Assembly (NCBI GenBank): GCA_963849305.1 | Contig: CAWKGV010000005.1 | Location: 371,015 to 435,014 of the forward strand | Direction: 5' to 3' | Source: CAWKGV01 sp963849305 | GTDB taxonomy: Bacteria; Pseudomonadota; Alphaproteobacteria; Acetobacterales; Acetobacteraceae | Length of the DNA: 64,000 nucleotides | Shown here: positions 8,625 to 17,373 of the stretch, in pieces | How the letters are laid out: every line of letters begins with the position of its first letter | Position numbering within the stretch: the first letter of the stretch is position 1 | The notes under the pieces: generated by a model | Told to the model about the DNA's origin: nothing | What the model saw: the letters and a program-made list of their open reading frames with translations, nothing else | Database searches by the model: none | Made by a program: the position numbers and the translations under genes

Positions 8625-9835
8625 GTGCTCTCCGGCCGGTCGTAGCCCAGCGTGTCGAGTGTCGTGACTTGGTGCAGGAAGCCGGGCTGCGGCGAAATCG
8701 ACACGATTGTACGCCCGTCGCTGAGCAGGATCGGTTGGCGGAGCTGCCAATCCCAGTCCCGCAGGCTAAGGCCCTGCCCTTTGTAGGCCCCCACGGTGAA
8801 ACTTGGGCCTTTCATATAGTCCATGATCGCCTTCGGGTCGGTCGAGTTGGTGCGGCTCGCCGCCTCGCCGATCATCCGGATCGCGGTCCAGGCCTGCATG
8901 TCCAGCGGGGTCATGCGGCGATGGAAGTTCAAGTTGAAACGATCCTGCAACTGAGTACCGCCCCAGGATTCGCTGCCCGGATCCCAGCTCACCGGCCGCA
9001 ATCCCGCGGAGCCGGCGACCGGGCGGGCGTCCCAGGTCCGGTAAGGCAAGTAACCAGCGAACACCTGGCTCTCGTCGGCGGCCACCAGGATGTCGTAGTT
9101 CGGCAGGCCCTGGGTGAACACCGGGATTTGCTGCTGCGTCTCCACGACGCCGGAATCGGTCTGCCGTGAGCCGCCGGTGTCCTTGTACTCGATCTCTTTA
9201 ACGATGCGGATGCCGAACCGCTTGGCCGCGCGCCGATAGGCCGCCGCGAGCAACGCGTCGTCCGGGTGCGAGCCGTAGGCCAGCACCCAGCGCGTCCATT
9301 TCTTCCAAAGCAGGTATTGTCCAAGTCCATCGGCCAGCATGGCCCGGCTAGGCGCGACGTTGATCAGGTTGGCTCGGCAGTTTTCCTGGCGCAGCGAGTC
9401 ATCGGGGGCGGCGACATTGAACAGCGTGGTCCCGCTCTGGGCGGCGGCATCGGCGAGCTTGAGCACTAAGGGCGCCGGCACGTCGGTCAGCACCAGCCGG
9501 ATGCCCTGCGTAGTGAGCTTGCCAAGTGCCGCGAGCACGTCGCCATCCGCACCGATCGGCATGTCGACAAGCTGGTACTGCTGGCCCATGAACCGGCCAG
9601 TGGTGTTGTCGTCATCGATCGCCATCTTCGCGCCCGCCAGCCCATCATCGGGCGGCGGCTTATCGAGTAGCGAGATGGTCGGCGTCCGCTCGGTCCAGCG
9701 AATGTAGCCGGCGCGAATGACCTGTTCGGCGGCGCGGGCCCGGTCGGCAGCGGCGAGCAAACCAATTCCGGCCACGCCGGCCATCACGGCGCGCCGACTC
9801 GTGACATTGCGCGCCCCGGTGTTTGGACGTTTCAT
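8609..9835 (-). CDS. ABC substrate-binding protein, PQQ-alcohol-associated
   Basis: About 408 residues of the branched-chain-amino-acid-binding (periplasmic binding protein type I) fold. It opens MKRPNTGARNV with a twin-arginine-like SRRAVMAGVAGIGLLAAA signal ending at ARAAEQ. The family found with PQQ-dependent alcohol oxidation has this length and the YIRWTERTPTISLLDKPP opening. First gene of the six-gene operon; it overlaps the propeller gene. An ABC-2 exporter with a binding protein is unusual, so it may act as a sensor or handle substrate in the periplasm rather than drive import. Confidence 0.88.
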   Translation of the reverse strand: MKRPNTGARNVTSRRAVMAGVAGIGLLAAADRARAAEQVIRAGYIRWTERTPTISLLDKPPPDDGLAGAKMAIDDDNTTGRFMGQQYQLVDMPIGADGDVLAALGKLTTQGIRLVLTDVPAPLVLKLADAAAQSGTTLFNVAAPDDSLRQENCRANLINVAPSRAMLADGLGQYLLWKKWTRWVLAYGSHPDDALLAAAYRRAAKRFGIRIVKEIEYKDTGGSRQTDSGVVETQQQIPVFTQGLPNYDILVAADESQVFAGYLPYRTWDARPVAGSAGLRPVSWDPGSESWGGTQLQDRFNLNFHRRMTPLDMQAWTAIRMIGEAASRTNSTDPKAIMDYMKGPSFTVGAYKGQGLSLRDWDWQLRQPILLSDGRTIVSISPQPGFLHQVTTLDTLGYDRPESTCHLK

Positions 9836-9906
9836 GCGCTCTAGCATGTCCAAAGCACGCTGGCCGTGCAAGCCGGGTACCGCGTGCGAACAGAGACGGA
9901 GCCGGC

Positions 9907-10455
9907 ATGAAGCGCGGTTTAGAATTTGGAATGGCGCTTCTGGCGGCATTGCTCGCCAGCATGCCATTAATGCACGCGCGGGCGGTGCAGGAGACGAAAG
10001 TTCCTGCCGCGATCTTCAAGTTCGAGCTGGACGATTCAAGCCGCGAGGGTCTGCCGACGCAGTACCAAGGACCAACCTCGGGCGAGCGCGCCAGACTTGC
10101 GCTGCTCGACCAGGGGCTACGCGCCAAGCTGGAGCGGGCGGGCTATGTGCCGGTAAACCTCGCCCCAATCAGGGCGACAGCGCAGCATCAGGAGCTGTGG
10201 ACATGCGAGAGCCAGGGCTGCGCGGCCACGCTGGCGCGCAAGGCGGGCGCCCAGGTCTCGGTGCTCGGCTGGGTGCAGAAGGTCTCGAACCTGATCCTCA
10301 ACATCAACCTCGTGATGCGCGACGCGAACAGCGGCCGAGTGCTGCGCGCCGGCAGCGTGGATATCCGCGGCGACACCGACAAATCCTGGAGCCGTGGCCT
10401 CGATTACCTGCTGTCCGAGAGCATTCTGCCGAAAGGCAAGGGGACACCGCGATGA
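9907..10455 (+). CDS. Secreted DUF2380/DUF3280-type protein
   Basis: 182 residues with a signal peptide (GMALLAALLASMPLMHARA) and the conserved block CESQGCAATLARKAGAQ followed by VLGWVQKVSNLILNINLV, typical of this predicted secreted family often beside PQQ-alcohol genes. ATG 9907 follows a GGAGCC ribosome site. It diverges from the ABC cassette, 71 bases apart, and its stop overlaps the mfnB-folB start (ATGA), tying it to the methylofuran operon as well. Confidence 0.8.
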   Translation: MKRGLEFGMALLAALLASMPLMHARAVQETKVPAAIFKFELDDSSREGLPTQYQGPTSGERARLALLDQGLRAKLERAGYVPVNLAPIRATAQHQELWTCESQGCAATLARKAGAQVSVLGWVQKVSNLILNINLVMRDANSGRVLRAGSVDIRGDTDKSWSRGLDYLLSESILPKGKGTPR

Positions 10456-11615
10456 CGCGGATGCTCGCCAGCGTGACCGGGCCGGAGGAGGCCGAGGTGG
10501 CGCTGGCCGGCGGAGCCGATATCATCGACCTGAAGGATCCCTCGCGCGGAGCGCTTGGCGCGGTCAACGCGACCGTGGTGCGCGCGACCGTCGCTCGCGT
10601 GGCGGGTCGGCGCCCCATAAGCGCGGTTGCCGGCGACCGGCCGATGCAGCCCGCCTCGCTCCTCGCGGCGGGAAGCGAGATGGTAGAGGCCGGCGCGGAG
10701 TTCGTGAAACTCGGCATCTTCCCTGACGGCGACCCGCGAACTGCCTTGCGCGGCCTCGCCCCGCTCGCCGCGAGAACGCGCCTAATCGCCGTGCTGTTCG
10801 CCGATGGCGCGCCGGACCTATCGCTGCTACCGGTGCTGGCCGAGACCGGCTTTGCCGGCGCGATGCTCGACACAGCGCGCAAGGATGGGCGCCGGCTGCT
10901 CGATCACATGGACCTGCCGCCCCTACGCGGCTTCGTCGGCGCCTGTCGGCGGTATGGGCTGACCGCCGGCCTGGCCGGATCCTTGGAAGCGCCGGACGTG
11001 CCGCGGCTGCTGGTGCTCGCCCCGGAGGTGCTCGGGTTTCGCGGCGCGCTGTGCGGCACGGGAGGCCGCACGTCCGCGATTGACGCTGCTTCCGTGCAGG
11101 CGATTCGCGCGCTCATCCCGCGCGAATGCGACGATGCCAGCGGTTCGGGCTTCGATTTGCGCGTGCTTGCGGCGCGCGGCTATGCCGAAGACCTGGCGGC
11201 GGACCCCGCCCTCACTGACCGCGTGTTCGTCCGCGACCTGGTGCTGCCCGTGCGAATCGGCGCCTACGCCCACGAGCGGGGCGCGCCGCAGCGCGTGCGC
11301 TTCGGGGTGGAAGCCACCGTGTTGCGCCCGGCGCAGCCGACCGAGGACATGCGGGACGTATTTTCCTATGACGTGATCACCGATGGTATCCGGATGCTGG
11401 TCGAGTCCGGCCATGTGATGCTCACCGAGACCCTGGCCGAGCGCATCGCCGCGCTTCTGCTCGCCCATCCGCGCGTGGTCAAGGTCGCGGTGCTGGTCGA
11501 GAAGCTGGATGTCGGCACCGGCGTCGTGGGTGTGGCGATCGAACGGACCGCCGAAACGCCCGTGCCGGCGACGGACAGCCTCTTTGCGGGCCTCAGCGGC
11601 GGGACCGGCGCATGA
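10452..11615 (+). CDS. mfnB: MfnB-FolB fusion: 4-HFC-phosphate synthase plus dihydroneopterin aldolase-like domain
   Basis: About 387 residues. Residues 1-225 are the (5-formylfuran-3-yl)methyl phosphate synthase barrel that makes the furan of methanofuran/methylofuran from glyceraldehyde-3-phosphate; lysines in DLKDP (28), FVKLG (86) and TARKDG (144) match the family's active site. Residues about 255-365 are a FolB-like domain (VFVRDLVLPVRIGAYAHERG, then TETLAERIAALLLAHP, then VEKLD) that would act in pterin synthesis. One polypeptide thus joins the two C1 cofactor branches. Coupled to both neighbours by ATGA overlaps. Confidence 0.92.
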   Translation: MTRMLASVTGPEEAEVALAGGADIIDLKDPSRGALGAVNATVVRATVARVAGRRPISAVAGDRPMQPASLLAAGSEMVEAGAEFVKLGIFPDGDPRTALRGLAPLAARTRLIAVLFADGAPDLSLLPVLAETGFAGAMLDTARKDGRRLLDHMDLPPLRGFVGACRRYGLTAGLAGSLEAPDVPRLLVLAPEVLGFRGALCGTGGRTSAIDAASVQAIRALIPRECDDASGSGFDLRVLAARGYAEDLAADPALTDRVFVRDLVLPVRIGAYAHERGAPQRVRFGVEATVLRPAQPTEDMRDVFSYDVITDGIRMLVESGHVMLTETLAERIAALLLAHPRVVKVAVLVEKLDVGTGVVGVAIERTAETPVPATDSLFAGLSGGTGA

Positions 11616-12232
11616 CACCTGCCGTGGTCGTGAAACTCGGCGGCAGCCACGCCGCCTCGTTCCTGCTGCGCCCCTGGCTCGCCGCCGTGGCCGGTGTGGC
11701 CGGTGTGGTGGTTGTCCCCGGCGGCGGCCCGTTCGCCGACGCGGTGCGGGCCGCGCAGCCGAAAATGGGTTTCGGCGACCGGGCAGCGCACGACATGGGG
11801 CTGCTCGCGATGGCGCAGTACGGGCTCGCCCTGGCCGGCATCGAGCCGCGTCTCGTGCCAGCCGACACGCTTGAAGCACTCCGGGACGCGATCGGTATTG
11901 GCCGGGTCGCCGTCTGGCTGCCTTGGCCGATGCTGCGCGATGCGCCGGACATTCCCGCCGCTTGGGATGTGACCTCCGACAGCCTCGCGCTCTGGCTGGC
12001 GGCGGCGCTTGGGACGCCGCGCGTGCTGCTGGTGAAGCGCCGGCCTCCGCCGGCCGTGGCCGATGCCAAACGGATCGCCCGCGAGGGGCTGGTCGATGCC
12101 GCCTTTCCGGCTTTCTTGCTGCGGTTTCGGGGCGACGTCTGGATTGCCGGACCCGATGATCTGCCGATTTCCCCGATCGACCCGCGCGCGCCGCCCGGGT
12201 TTCGGGTGGTGCCGACATTCCCCCGACCATGA
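11612..12232 (+). CDS. mfnE: Amino-acid-kinase family protein, MfnE-like
   Basis: 206 residues of the aspartokinase/uridylate-kinase fold: VVKLGGSHA at the N-terminus, VVVPGGGPFADAVR, and DVTSDSLALWLAAALG as the nucleotide-binding and Asp-Ser segments. In this context it is best read as the kinase that phosphorylates (5-(aminomethyl)furan-3-yl)methyl phosphate in methanofuran synthesis. The assignment rests on fold plus the mfnB neighbour. Four-base overlaps on both sides. Confidence 0.85.
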   Translation: MTPAVVVKLGGSHAASFLLRPWLAAVAGVAGVVVVPGGGPFADAVRAAQPKMGFGDRAAHDMGLLAMAQYGLALAGIEPRLVPADTLEALRDAIGIGRVAVWLPWPMLRDAPDIPAAWDVTSDSLALWLAAALGTPRVLLVKRRPPPAVADAKRIAREGLVDAAFPAFLLRFRGDVWIAGPDDLPISPIDPRAPPGFRVVPTFPRP

Positions 12233-13638
12233 CCGAGCGTATTCTGTTCCTGACCGGCCACCTCGCCCAGCCCCGGCTCGAGCGCTTGCTCACGGGCATG
12301 GGCGAGACCGGGTTCGCCTGGGAGGTGGTGGATATCGGCGTGAAGGTGGCCGCGCTCATGACCGAGCCAATCGTGCGTCGCCGGCTGCGCCGGCCGATCG
12401 CGGCCGACCGCGTGATCTTCCCTGGCCGCGCCGGCCTGGATGCCGACCGGCTCGCCGCCGACTTCGGCGTCGCCTTCGAGCGCGGGCCGGACGAGCTGGC
12501 CGATCTGCCATCCTATCTTGGCCGGGCGGGTCGCAAGCCGGACCTCTCGCGCCACGACATCCGCATCTTCGCCGAGATTGTCGATGCGCCAAAGCTTGGT
12601 GCCGATGCGCTGCTCGCGCGCGCACGCGCGATGCGCGCCGAAGGGGCGGAGGTGATCGACCTCGGCTGCAAGCCCGGCCTGCCCTTCCCGGCGCTGGAAG
12701 ACTGCGTCCGACTGCTGCGCGCGGAGGGGTTCACGGTCAGCGTGGACTCCGGCGACCCGGCCGAGCTGCGCCGGGGCGCCGAGGCGGGTGCAGATTTTCT
12801 ACTCAGCCTGACCGAACGGACGCTTGACATCGCCGCCGGCACGCGCGCCGTCGCGGTTCTCATCCCCGCCGCTCCCGGCGACCTCGAATCGCTGGTCCGC
12901 GCGGCGGAGGGGGCGCGGAGGCGGTCCCTGCCCTGCCTCCTCGACCCAGTGCTCGACCCTATCCATTTCGGCTTCACCGCCTCGCTGATGCGCTATGCGG
13001 AGCTGCGCCGGAATCTCCCCAAGGCCGAGATCCTGATGGGCACCGGGAACCTGACGGAACTGACCGACGCGGATTCCTCCGGCGTGACCGCGCTGCTCAT
13101 GGGCATCTGCTCAGAGCTTGCGATCCGCAACGTGCTCGTGGTGCAGGTGAGCCCGCATACCAGACGCACGGTGACCGAGCACGATTTCGCTCGGCGGCTG
13201 ATGTACGCGGCGCGCAGCGATGCCGCGCTGCCTCAGGGCTACGGAGCGGATCTGTTGCAAGTACACGACCGCAAGCCGTTCGTCACGACTTCGGAAGAGA
13301 TCGCCGCCCTCACGGCGGAGATGCGCGACGCCAATTTCCGAGTCGCCACGGCGACTGACGGCATCCACGTCTATTCCGGCCGAATGCACGCGGTACGGCA
13401 ACACGCCCTGGCCTTTTTCCCCGAGCTCGGCGTGGAGGCGGACGGCGCGCACGCCTTCTATCTCGGCACGGAGCTCATGAAGGCCGAGATCGCGCTGGCA
13501 CTCGGCAAGCGGTACGCCCAGGACGAACCGCTTGATTGGGGCTGCGCCGCGCCGCGCCAGGCGCGTGATGCGACCCGGCTTGCCGAGGCAGGCCACACGT
13601 TGCGGTCGAAACAGACGCGCGGCACCGATGATCCGTGA
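12229..13638 (+). CDS. DUF6513 / dihydropteroate synthase-like pterin-binding protein
   Basis: 469 residues. An N-terminal DUF6513-type domain (ILFLTGHLAQPRLERLL, residues 1-130) precedes a TIM-barrel related to dihydropteroate synthase (ADALLARARAMRAEGAEVIDLGCKPG, then VSVDSGDPAELRRG, then LMGTGNLTELTDADSSG). A C-terminal segment carries the ATATDGIHVYSG block. Archaeal and methylotroph relatives are linked to tetrahydromethanopterin synthesis, coupling a pterin to an arylamine. Frame intact; overlaps DUF447 by 11 bases. Confidence 0.87.
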   Translation: MTERILFLTGHLAQPRLERLLTGMGETGFAWEVVDIGVKVAALMTEPIVRRRLRRPIAADRVIFPGRAGLDADRLAADFGVAFERGPDELADLPSYLGRAGRKPDLSRHDIRIFAEIVDAPKLGADALLARARAMRAEGAEVIDLGCKPGLPFPALEDCVRLLRAEGFTVSVDSGDPAELRRGAEAGADFLLSLTERTLDIAAGTRAVAVLIPAAPGDLESLVRAAEGARRRSLPCLLDPVLDPIHFGFTASLMRYAELRRNLPKAEILMGTGNLTELTDADSSGVTALLMGICSELAIRNVLVVQVSPHTRRTVTEHDFARRLMYAARSDAALPQGYGADLLQVHDRKPFVTTSEEIAALTAEMRDANFRVATATDGIHVYSGRMHAVRQHALAFFPELGVEADGAHAFYLGTELMKAEIALALGKRYAQDEPLDWGCAAPRQARDATRLAEAGHTLRSKQTRGTDDP

Positions 13639-14185
13639 GACGGTTGTCACGACGGCCTCGGCGACGGGCGTGGTGCATATCGCTCCGCTGGGGCTCATCG
13701 AGGAGCCGGGCGGCTGGGTGATCGCGCCGTTCCGCCCCTCCGCGACGTTGGAGAACTTGCGTGCGGTGCCCTGCGCGGTGGCGAACTACGTTGACGACGT
13801 GCGGATCATCGCCGGGTGCCTGACCGGTCGGCGGGAATGGCGCTGTGTGCCGTCCTGTCAAGTAGCGCCGCCGCGCCTCGCCGCCGCGCTGGCCCATGCC
13901 GAGCTTGAGGTGGTCGCGGTCGAGGAAGACGCGCTGCGCCCGCGCTTCCATTGCCGGGTGATCCATCTCGCGACTCACGCCCCGTTCCGCGGCTTCAACC
14001 GAGCCCAGGCCGCCGTGGTGGAAGCTGCGATCTTGGTCAGCCGCCTGGCCATGCTGCCGCGTGAGAAGGTGGAGCGGGAGATCGAGTATCTGCGGATCGC
14101 GGTGAACAAGACCGCTGGCCCGGCGGAGCTGGAGGCGTGGGAATGGTTGATGGGGGCCGTCGGCGCGCACTACAACGACGTATGA
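13628..14185 (+). CDS. DUF447 family protein of the H4MPT cluster
   Basis: 185 residues of the split-barrel flavoprotein-like DUF447 family (VVHIAPLGLIEE, then FRPSATLENLRAVPCAVANYVDD, then GFNRAQAAVVEAAILVSRL). DUF447 genes are shared between methanogens and H4MPT-using bacteria and sit in these clusters; the reaction is unknown. ATG 13628 lies inside the end of the upstream gene. It is the last gene of this run, since the next gene is on the other strand. Confidence 0.85.
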   Translation: MIRETVVTTASATGVVHIAPLGLIEEPGGWVIAPFRPSATLENLRAVPCAVANYVDDVRIIAGCLTGRREWRCVPSCQVAPPRLAAALAHAELEVVAVEEDALRPRFHCRVIHLATHAPFRGFNRAQAAVVEAAILVSRLAMLPREKVEREIEYLRIAVNKTAGPAELEAWEWLMGAVGAHYNDV

Positions 14186-14198
14186 GCTTGGCGGCTAA

Positions 14199-15479
14199 CT
14201 ACTTTTGGCCCCGTTCGGCCAACTCAATGGCGCGTTGCTGCCAAGGCTGATGACCGGGGTTCAATTCACTCGCCTTCTTGGCCGCGTCCAATGCTCGAGC
14301 AAGGTCTCCCTGACGCTGCAACAAATGACTGAGCTGATCGTGGAAATATGCATTGTGCGGCATCAAGGATGCCGCCGTTTCGAGTGCCGTCACGGCTTGA
14401 TCCAAATTGCCTCTTTCGCGCTCCACGTGCGCAAGGCGATCCCATGCGATAGCGTCAGACGGACGATCCCGCGTTGCCCGCCGCGCGACATCCGCTGCGT
14501 CGGGCAGTCGCCCTTGACGACATAGAACCTCTACATGGGCTTTGAGCACTTCGGAGTTGTAGTCGCCCAGATTTGCGGCTTGCTGAACAAAAGCCTCGGC
14601 ATGATCAAGGGAACCGCGATGATGCAGCACATAGCGAGTGAGGCGCAGATAATGTTCTTGGGAGCATCTGACAGATCTCAAATAATGTTCGGCATAATTC
14701 AGCGCCCGATCGAGGCTCCGCGGCCGCTTCTTCAGGATCGCCGCTGCGCCCCCCACTATTGAGATGGCATCGATATTATCTATGATATATCGATCTTCCC
14801 CCCAGATCTCTCCGCCGGGGAGCCTGTTGTGCATCCGATCCCGCGCCAGGCCAAGGATGTAGTCAGTCGCGGAGACCGATCCGTTGCCGGCCCAACGATC
14901 GCCCCACCTTCCCGAGTGAAACTCGAGATCCTCAACAACATACAGTCCACCCGGAGTGAGCATCGGGAAAAGATGCTTAAATGACCAGACGATATGATGG
15001 GCTAAATGAGAACCGTCATCGATGATGATAGTTGGCGGATATTCTTTACAGACTGAGTACCAAAAGCCAGGATCCTCCTGGGATCCCGTCCTTATCACAA
15101 CGCGATCACCGGCTAGCCGAGCGCAGTCAGGATTTATGTCAATGCCGACGATTGTCGCTCGTGGAAAATAGGTCCGCCATACATTCAGAGAACGGCCTCT
15201 CTCGACGCCGATCTCCATCAGATTGATCGCTTGGCCGCGCCACGGCGCAAAAATCCGCTCGTAGTGTCGTAGATAGTCCCAAGAAAACGATTCAGAGGAA
15301 GACTTATCGGTTCCTTCCAATACCCCAACGATATCCAGGTCAAGTTCAGCGGCACTTGTCAGACTATCCATCGGCTTCCTTGCCTTGTCGGCGCCCAGAG
15401 AGCGGACCTCTGTCCGGATCGACGGACCTTCTACGGCCCGCGAGACAGGCGAAACAAGTCCATAATGTTCCCGAGCCAT
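14199..15479 (-). CDS. Class I methyltransferase with C-terminal TPR repeats
   Basis: 426 residues. Residues about 45-250 form a Rossmann methyltransferase (LMEIGVERGRSLNVWRTYF, then IVGIDINPD, then IIIDDGSHLAHH, of the class often annotated near glycan or polyketide tailoring). Residues about 265-425 are tetratricopeptide repeats (DAIAWDRLAHVERERGNLDQ and similar). Base composition is clearly lower in GC than the flanking C1 genes and codon use is less biased, suggesting acquisition. It interrupts the H4MPT cluster and runs against it. Substrate unknown. Confidence 0.8.
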   Translation of the reverse strand: MAREHYGLVSPVSRAVEGPSIRTEVRSLGADKARKPMDSLTSAAELDLDIVGVLEGTDKSSSESFSWDYLRHYERIFAPWRGQAINLMEIGVERGRSLNVWRTYFPRATIVGIDINPDCARLAGDRVVIRTGSQEDPGFWYSVCKEYPPTIIIDDGSHLAHHIVWSFKHLFPMLTPGGLYVVEDLEFHSGRWGDRWAGNGSVSATDYILGLARDRMHNRLPGGEIWGEDRYIIDNIDAISIVGGAAAILKKRPRSLDRALNYAEHYLRSVRCSQEHYLRLTRYVLHHRGSLDHAEAFVQQAANLGDYNSEVLKAHVEVLCRQGRLPDAADVARRATRDRPSDAIAWDRLAHVERERGNLDQAVTALETAASLMPHNAYFHDQLSHLLQRQGDLARALDAAKKASELNPGHQPWQQRAIELAERGQK

Positions 15480-15517
15480 TTTCCTTCAGCTCCGGCCGCT
15501 ATTCGGCAGTGGGGCTT

Positions 15518-16480
15518 TCACGAGCCTGATGGGAAGCGAGGAAGCGATCTCGTGTCCGCGCGTTCCAGCGCGGGGCGGTCCCACTGTGCCAGGTCAGCCG
15601 CCGCGTCGTAGGTGCTAAGAAGGAACTCCATCAGACAATCATCCGGCGATGGTGCCCGGCGGACCGCGTCGTAGGGCAGGATGAATTGCCCGAGGTCTTG
15701 GTCATAGGATGCGGCGGCCGGGCGAATGGGCGCGCCTGGAAATCCAGGTGGCTCTGGGTAGGCATAACTGTAGAAGGCGGCCTGGCCCAAGCCTCCATTG
15801 CCGGGCCAAAAACCGCAACTGCTTACCTCGTGCGAGTACGCTTTGCGCATGACCCACGCCCCGAGATGAGGCGAATTGCTCGTCAGCGGCGGCGCCTTGC
15901 GTCCGGAGAATCGCGTGACCGCCAGATCGAAACTCCCCCAGAAGAAATGTACCGGGCTCACCTTGCCGAGGAACCGTGACCGGAAGCGAGTGCAGACGCG
16001 GTCCGCTTGAACAAGGATGCGCCAGAACCGGCGAGCGTACTCCGGATCGTAGGAGGCATGATCCCGATCGTGTTCGAATGGAACCGCGTCCGGTATCTCG
16101 ACCGGCATGGTCCAGATCCGGGTCTCCAGCCCAAGCCCGCGCAGCCGACCCATGACTTCCACATAAAAATCCGCAACGCTGCGCGCCGAGAGCGGGATCG
16201 TCGCGATGGCGCCGTCGCTGGTTCGGATTTCGAGGCGATGGTCGATAAAATCGAAGTCGATCTGGAAGATGCGGGCGTCGTAAGGGATCGGCGAGGTGGT
16301 CAGCCCACGGCTGGTCACGTAAAGGGGCACCTGCCACCAATGATTGATCATCGGCGCATGGGCGAGGCGGATTTTTCCAACCACTTGCGTCCAAAGATGG
16401 AGCGTCGCGCAAGTGTCCGCCCACTCCGAAAGGGGGAGATCCGGCCAATCGGTCGCTTGAGGCTCTCTCATCGTGGCCAT
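15518..16480 (-). CDS. DUF5996 family protein
   Basis: 320 residues with the DUF5996 pattern (WTQVVGKIRLAHAPMINHWWQVPLYVT, then HFFWGSFDLAVTRFSGR, then SHEVSSCGFWPGNGG). The start is ATG 16480, where TGATG couples it to the stop of the restored upstream hydrolase frame. Function unknown; the family is often next to alpha/beta hydrolases and tailoring enzymes. Gap of 38 bases to the methyltransferase-TPR gene. Confidence 0.82.
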   Translation of the reverse strand: MATMREPQATDWPDLPLSEWADTCATLHLWTQVVGKIRLAHAPMINHWWQVPLYVTSRGLTTSPIPYDARIFQIDFDFIDHRLEIRTSDGAIATIPLSARSVADFYVEVMGRLRGLGLETRIWTMPVEIPDAVPFEHDRDHASYDPEYARRFWRILVQADRVCTRFRSRFLGKVSPVHFFWGSFDLAVTRFSGRKAPPLTSNSPHLGAWVMRKAYSHEVSSCGFWPGNGGLGQAAFYSYAYPEPPGFPGAPIRPAAASYDQDLGQFILPYDAVRRAPSPDDCLMEFLLSTYDAAADLAQWDRPALERADTRSLPRFPSGS

Positions 16481-17302
16481 CACGCCGTGATGAAGGCAAG
16501 CAGGTCTTGGTTGACCTGATCCTTCATGGTGGTGCACATGCCGTGCGGAGCCCCATTATAGACCTTAAGCTGCGCATTCCTGACAAGCTTGGACGACAGC
16601 AGAGCCGAGTTCGGCGATCGGCACGATCTGGTCGTCGTCGCCGTGTAGAATCAGGGTCGGCACATCAAACGCCTTCAGATCCTCCGTGAAGTCGGTCTCG
16701 GAGAACGCCTTGACGCAGAAATAGGAAGCCGGAAGGCCGGCCGTCATGCCTTGCAACCAGAACGACTCGCGCACCCCTTCCGAGATTTTCGCGCCGGGCC
16801 TGTTGTAGCCGTAGAAGGGCAGGCTGAGATCCTTCCAGAACTTCGAGCGATCGGCGAGCACGGCGGCACGGATCTGGTCGAACGCCGCGAGCGGCGTGCC
16901 ACCTGGGTTGGAGTCGGTCTTCAGCATCAGGGGCGGCACGGCGCCGATCAGCACGGCTTTCGCCACGCGCTTCGTGCCGTGGCGGCCGATATAGCGGGCG
17001 ACTTCGCCACCGCCCGTCGAGTGGCCGACGTGGATCGCACTCTTCAGGTCGAGCTTTTCGACCAGTTCCGCGAGATCATCCGCGTAGGTATCCATGTCGT
17101 TGCCCCGCCAGGGCTGGGCGGAGCGGCCATGCCCGCGACGATCATGAGCGATGCAGCGATAACCACGAGAGGCCAGGAAGAACATCTGATCCTCAAAGGC
17201 ATCCGCGCTCAGCGGCCAGCCATGACTGAACACGACGGGCTGACCAGTGCCCCAGTCGTTGTAATAAATCAGCGTGCCGTCCGTCGTGGTGATCGTGCTC
17301 AT
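16480..17302 (-). pseudogene. Alpha/beta hydrolase (non-haem chloroperoxidase-like), single frameshift
   Basis: Opens MSTITTTDGTLIYYND with nucleophile Ser95 in GHSTGGG and the acid region HGDDDQIV. The frame breaks near 16610, where one extra base (GAACTCGG for expected GACTCGG) leads to early termination at 16565. The next frame continues the family C-terminus (SALLSSKLVRNAQLKVY, then PHGMCTT with the catalytic His) to a stop at 16480, which couples to DUF5996 as TGATG. That precise coupling argues that the complete gene is real and that the extra base is a recent mutation or sequence error. Confidence 0.85.
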
Positions 17303-17373
17303 GGTCTGTCCTTTCTGACAGGCAGGAGCGGTCGAGTTTGCACCGATCCCAGCCTTGGCAACGCTGGCGACAG

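Noticed and set aside
9717..10451. Long in-frame extension upstream of mfnB-folB
   Set aside because: It runs through the divergent DUF2380-type gene; MfnB begins at ATG 10452 with the family N-terminus and ATGA coupling.
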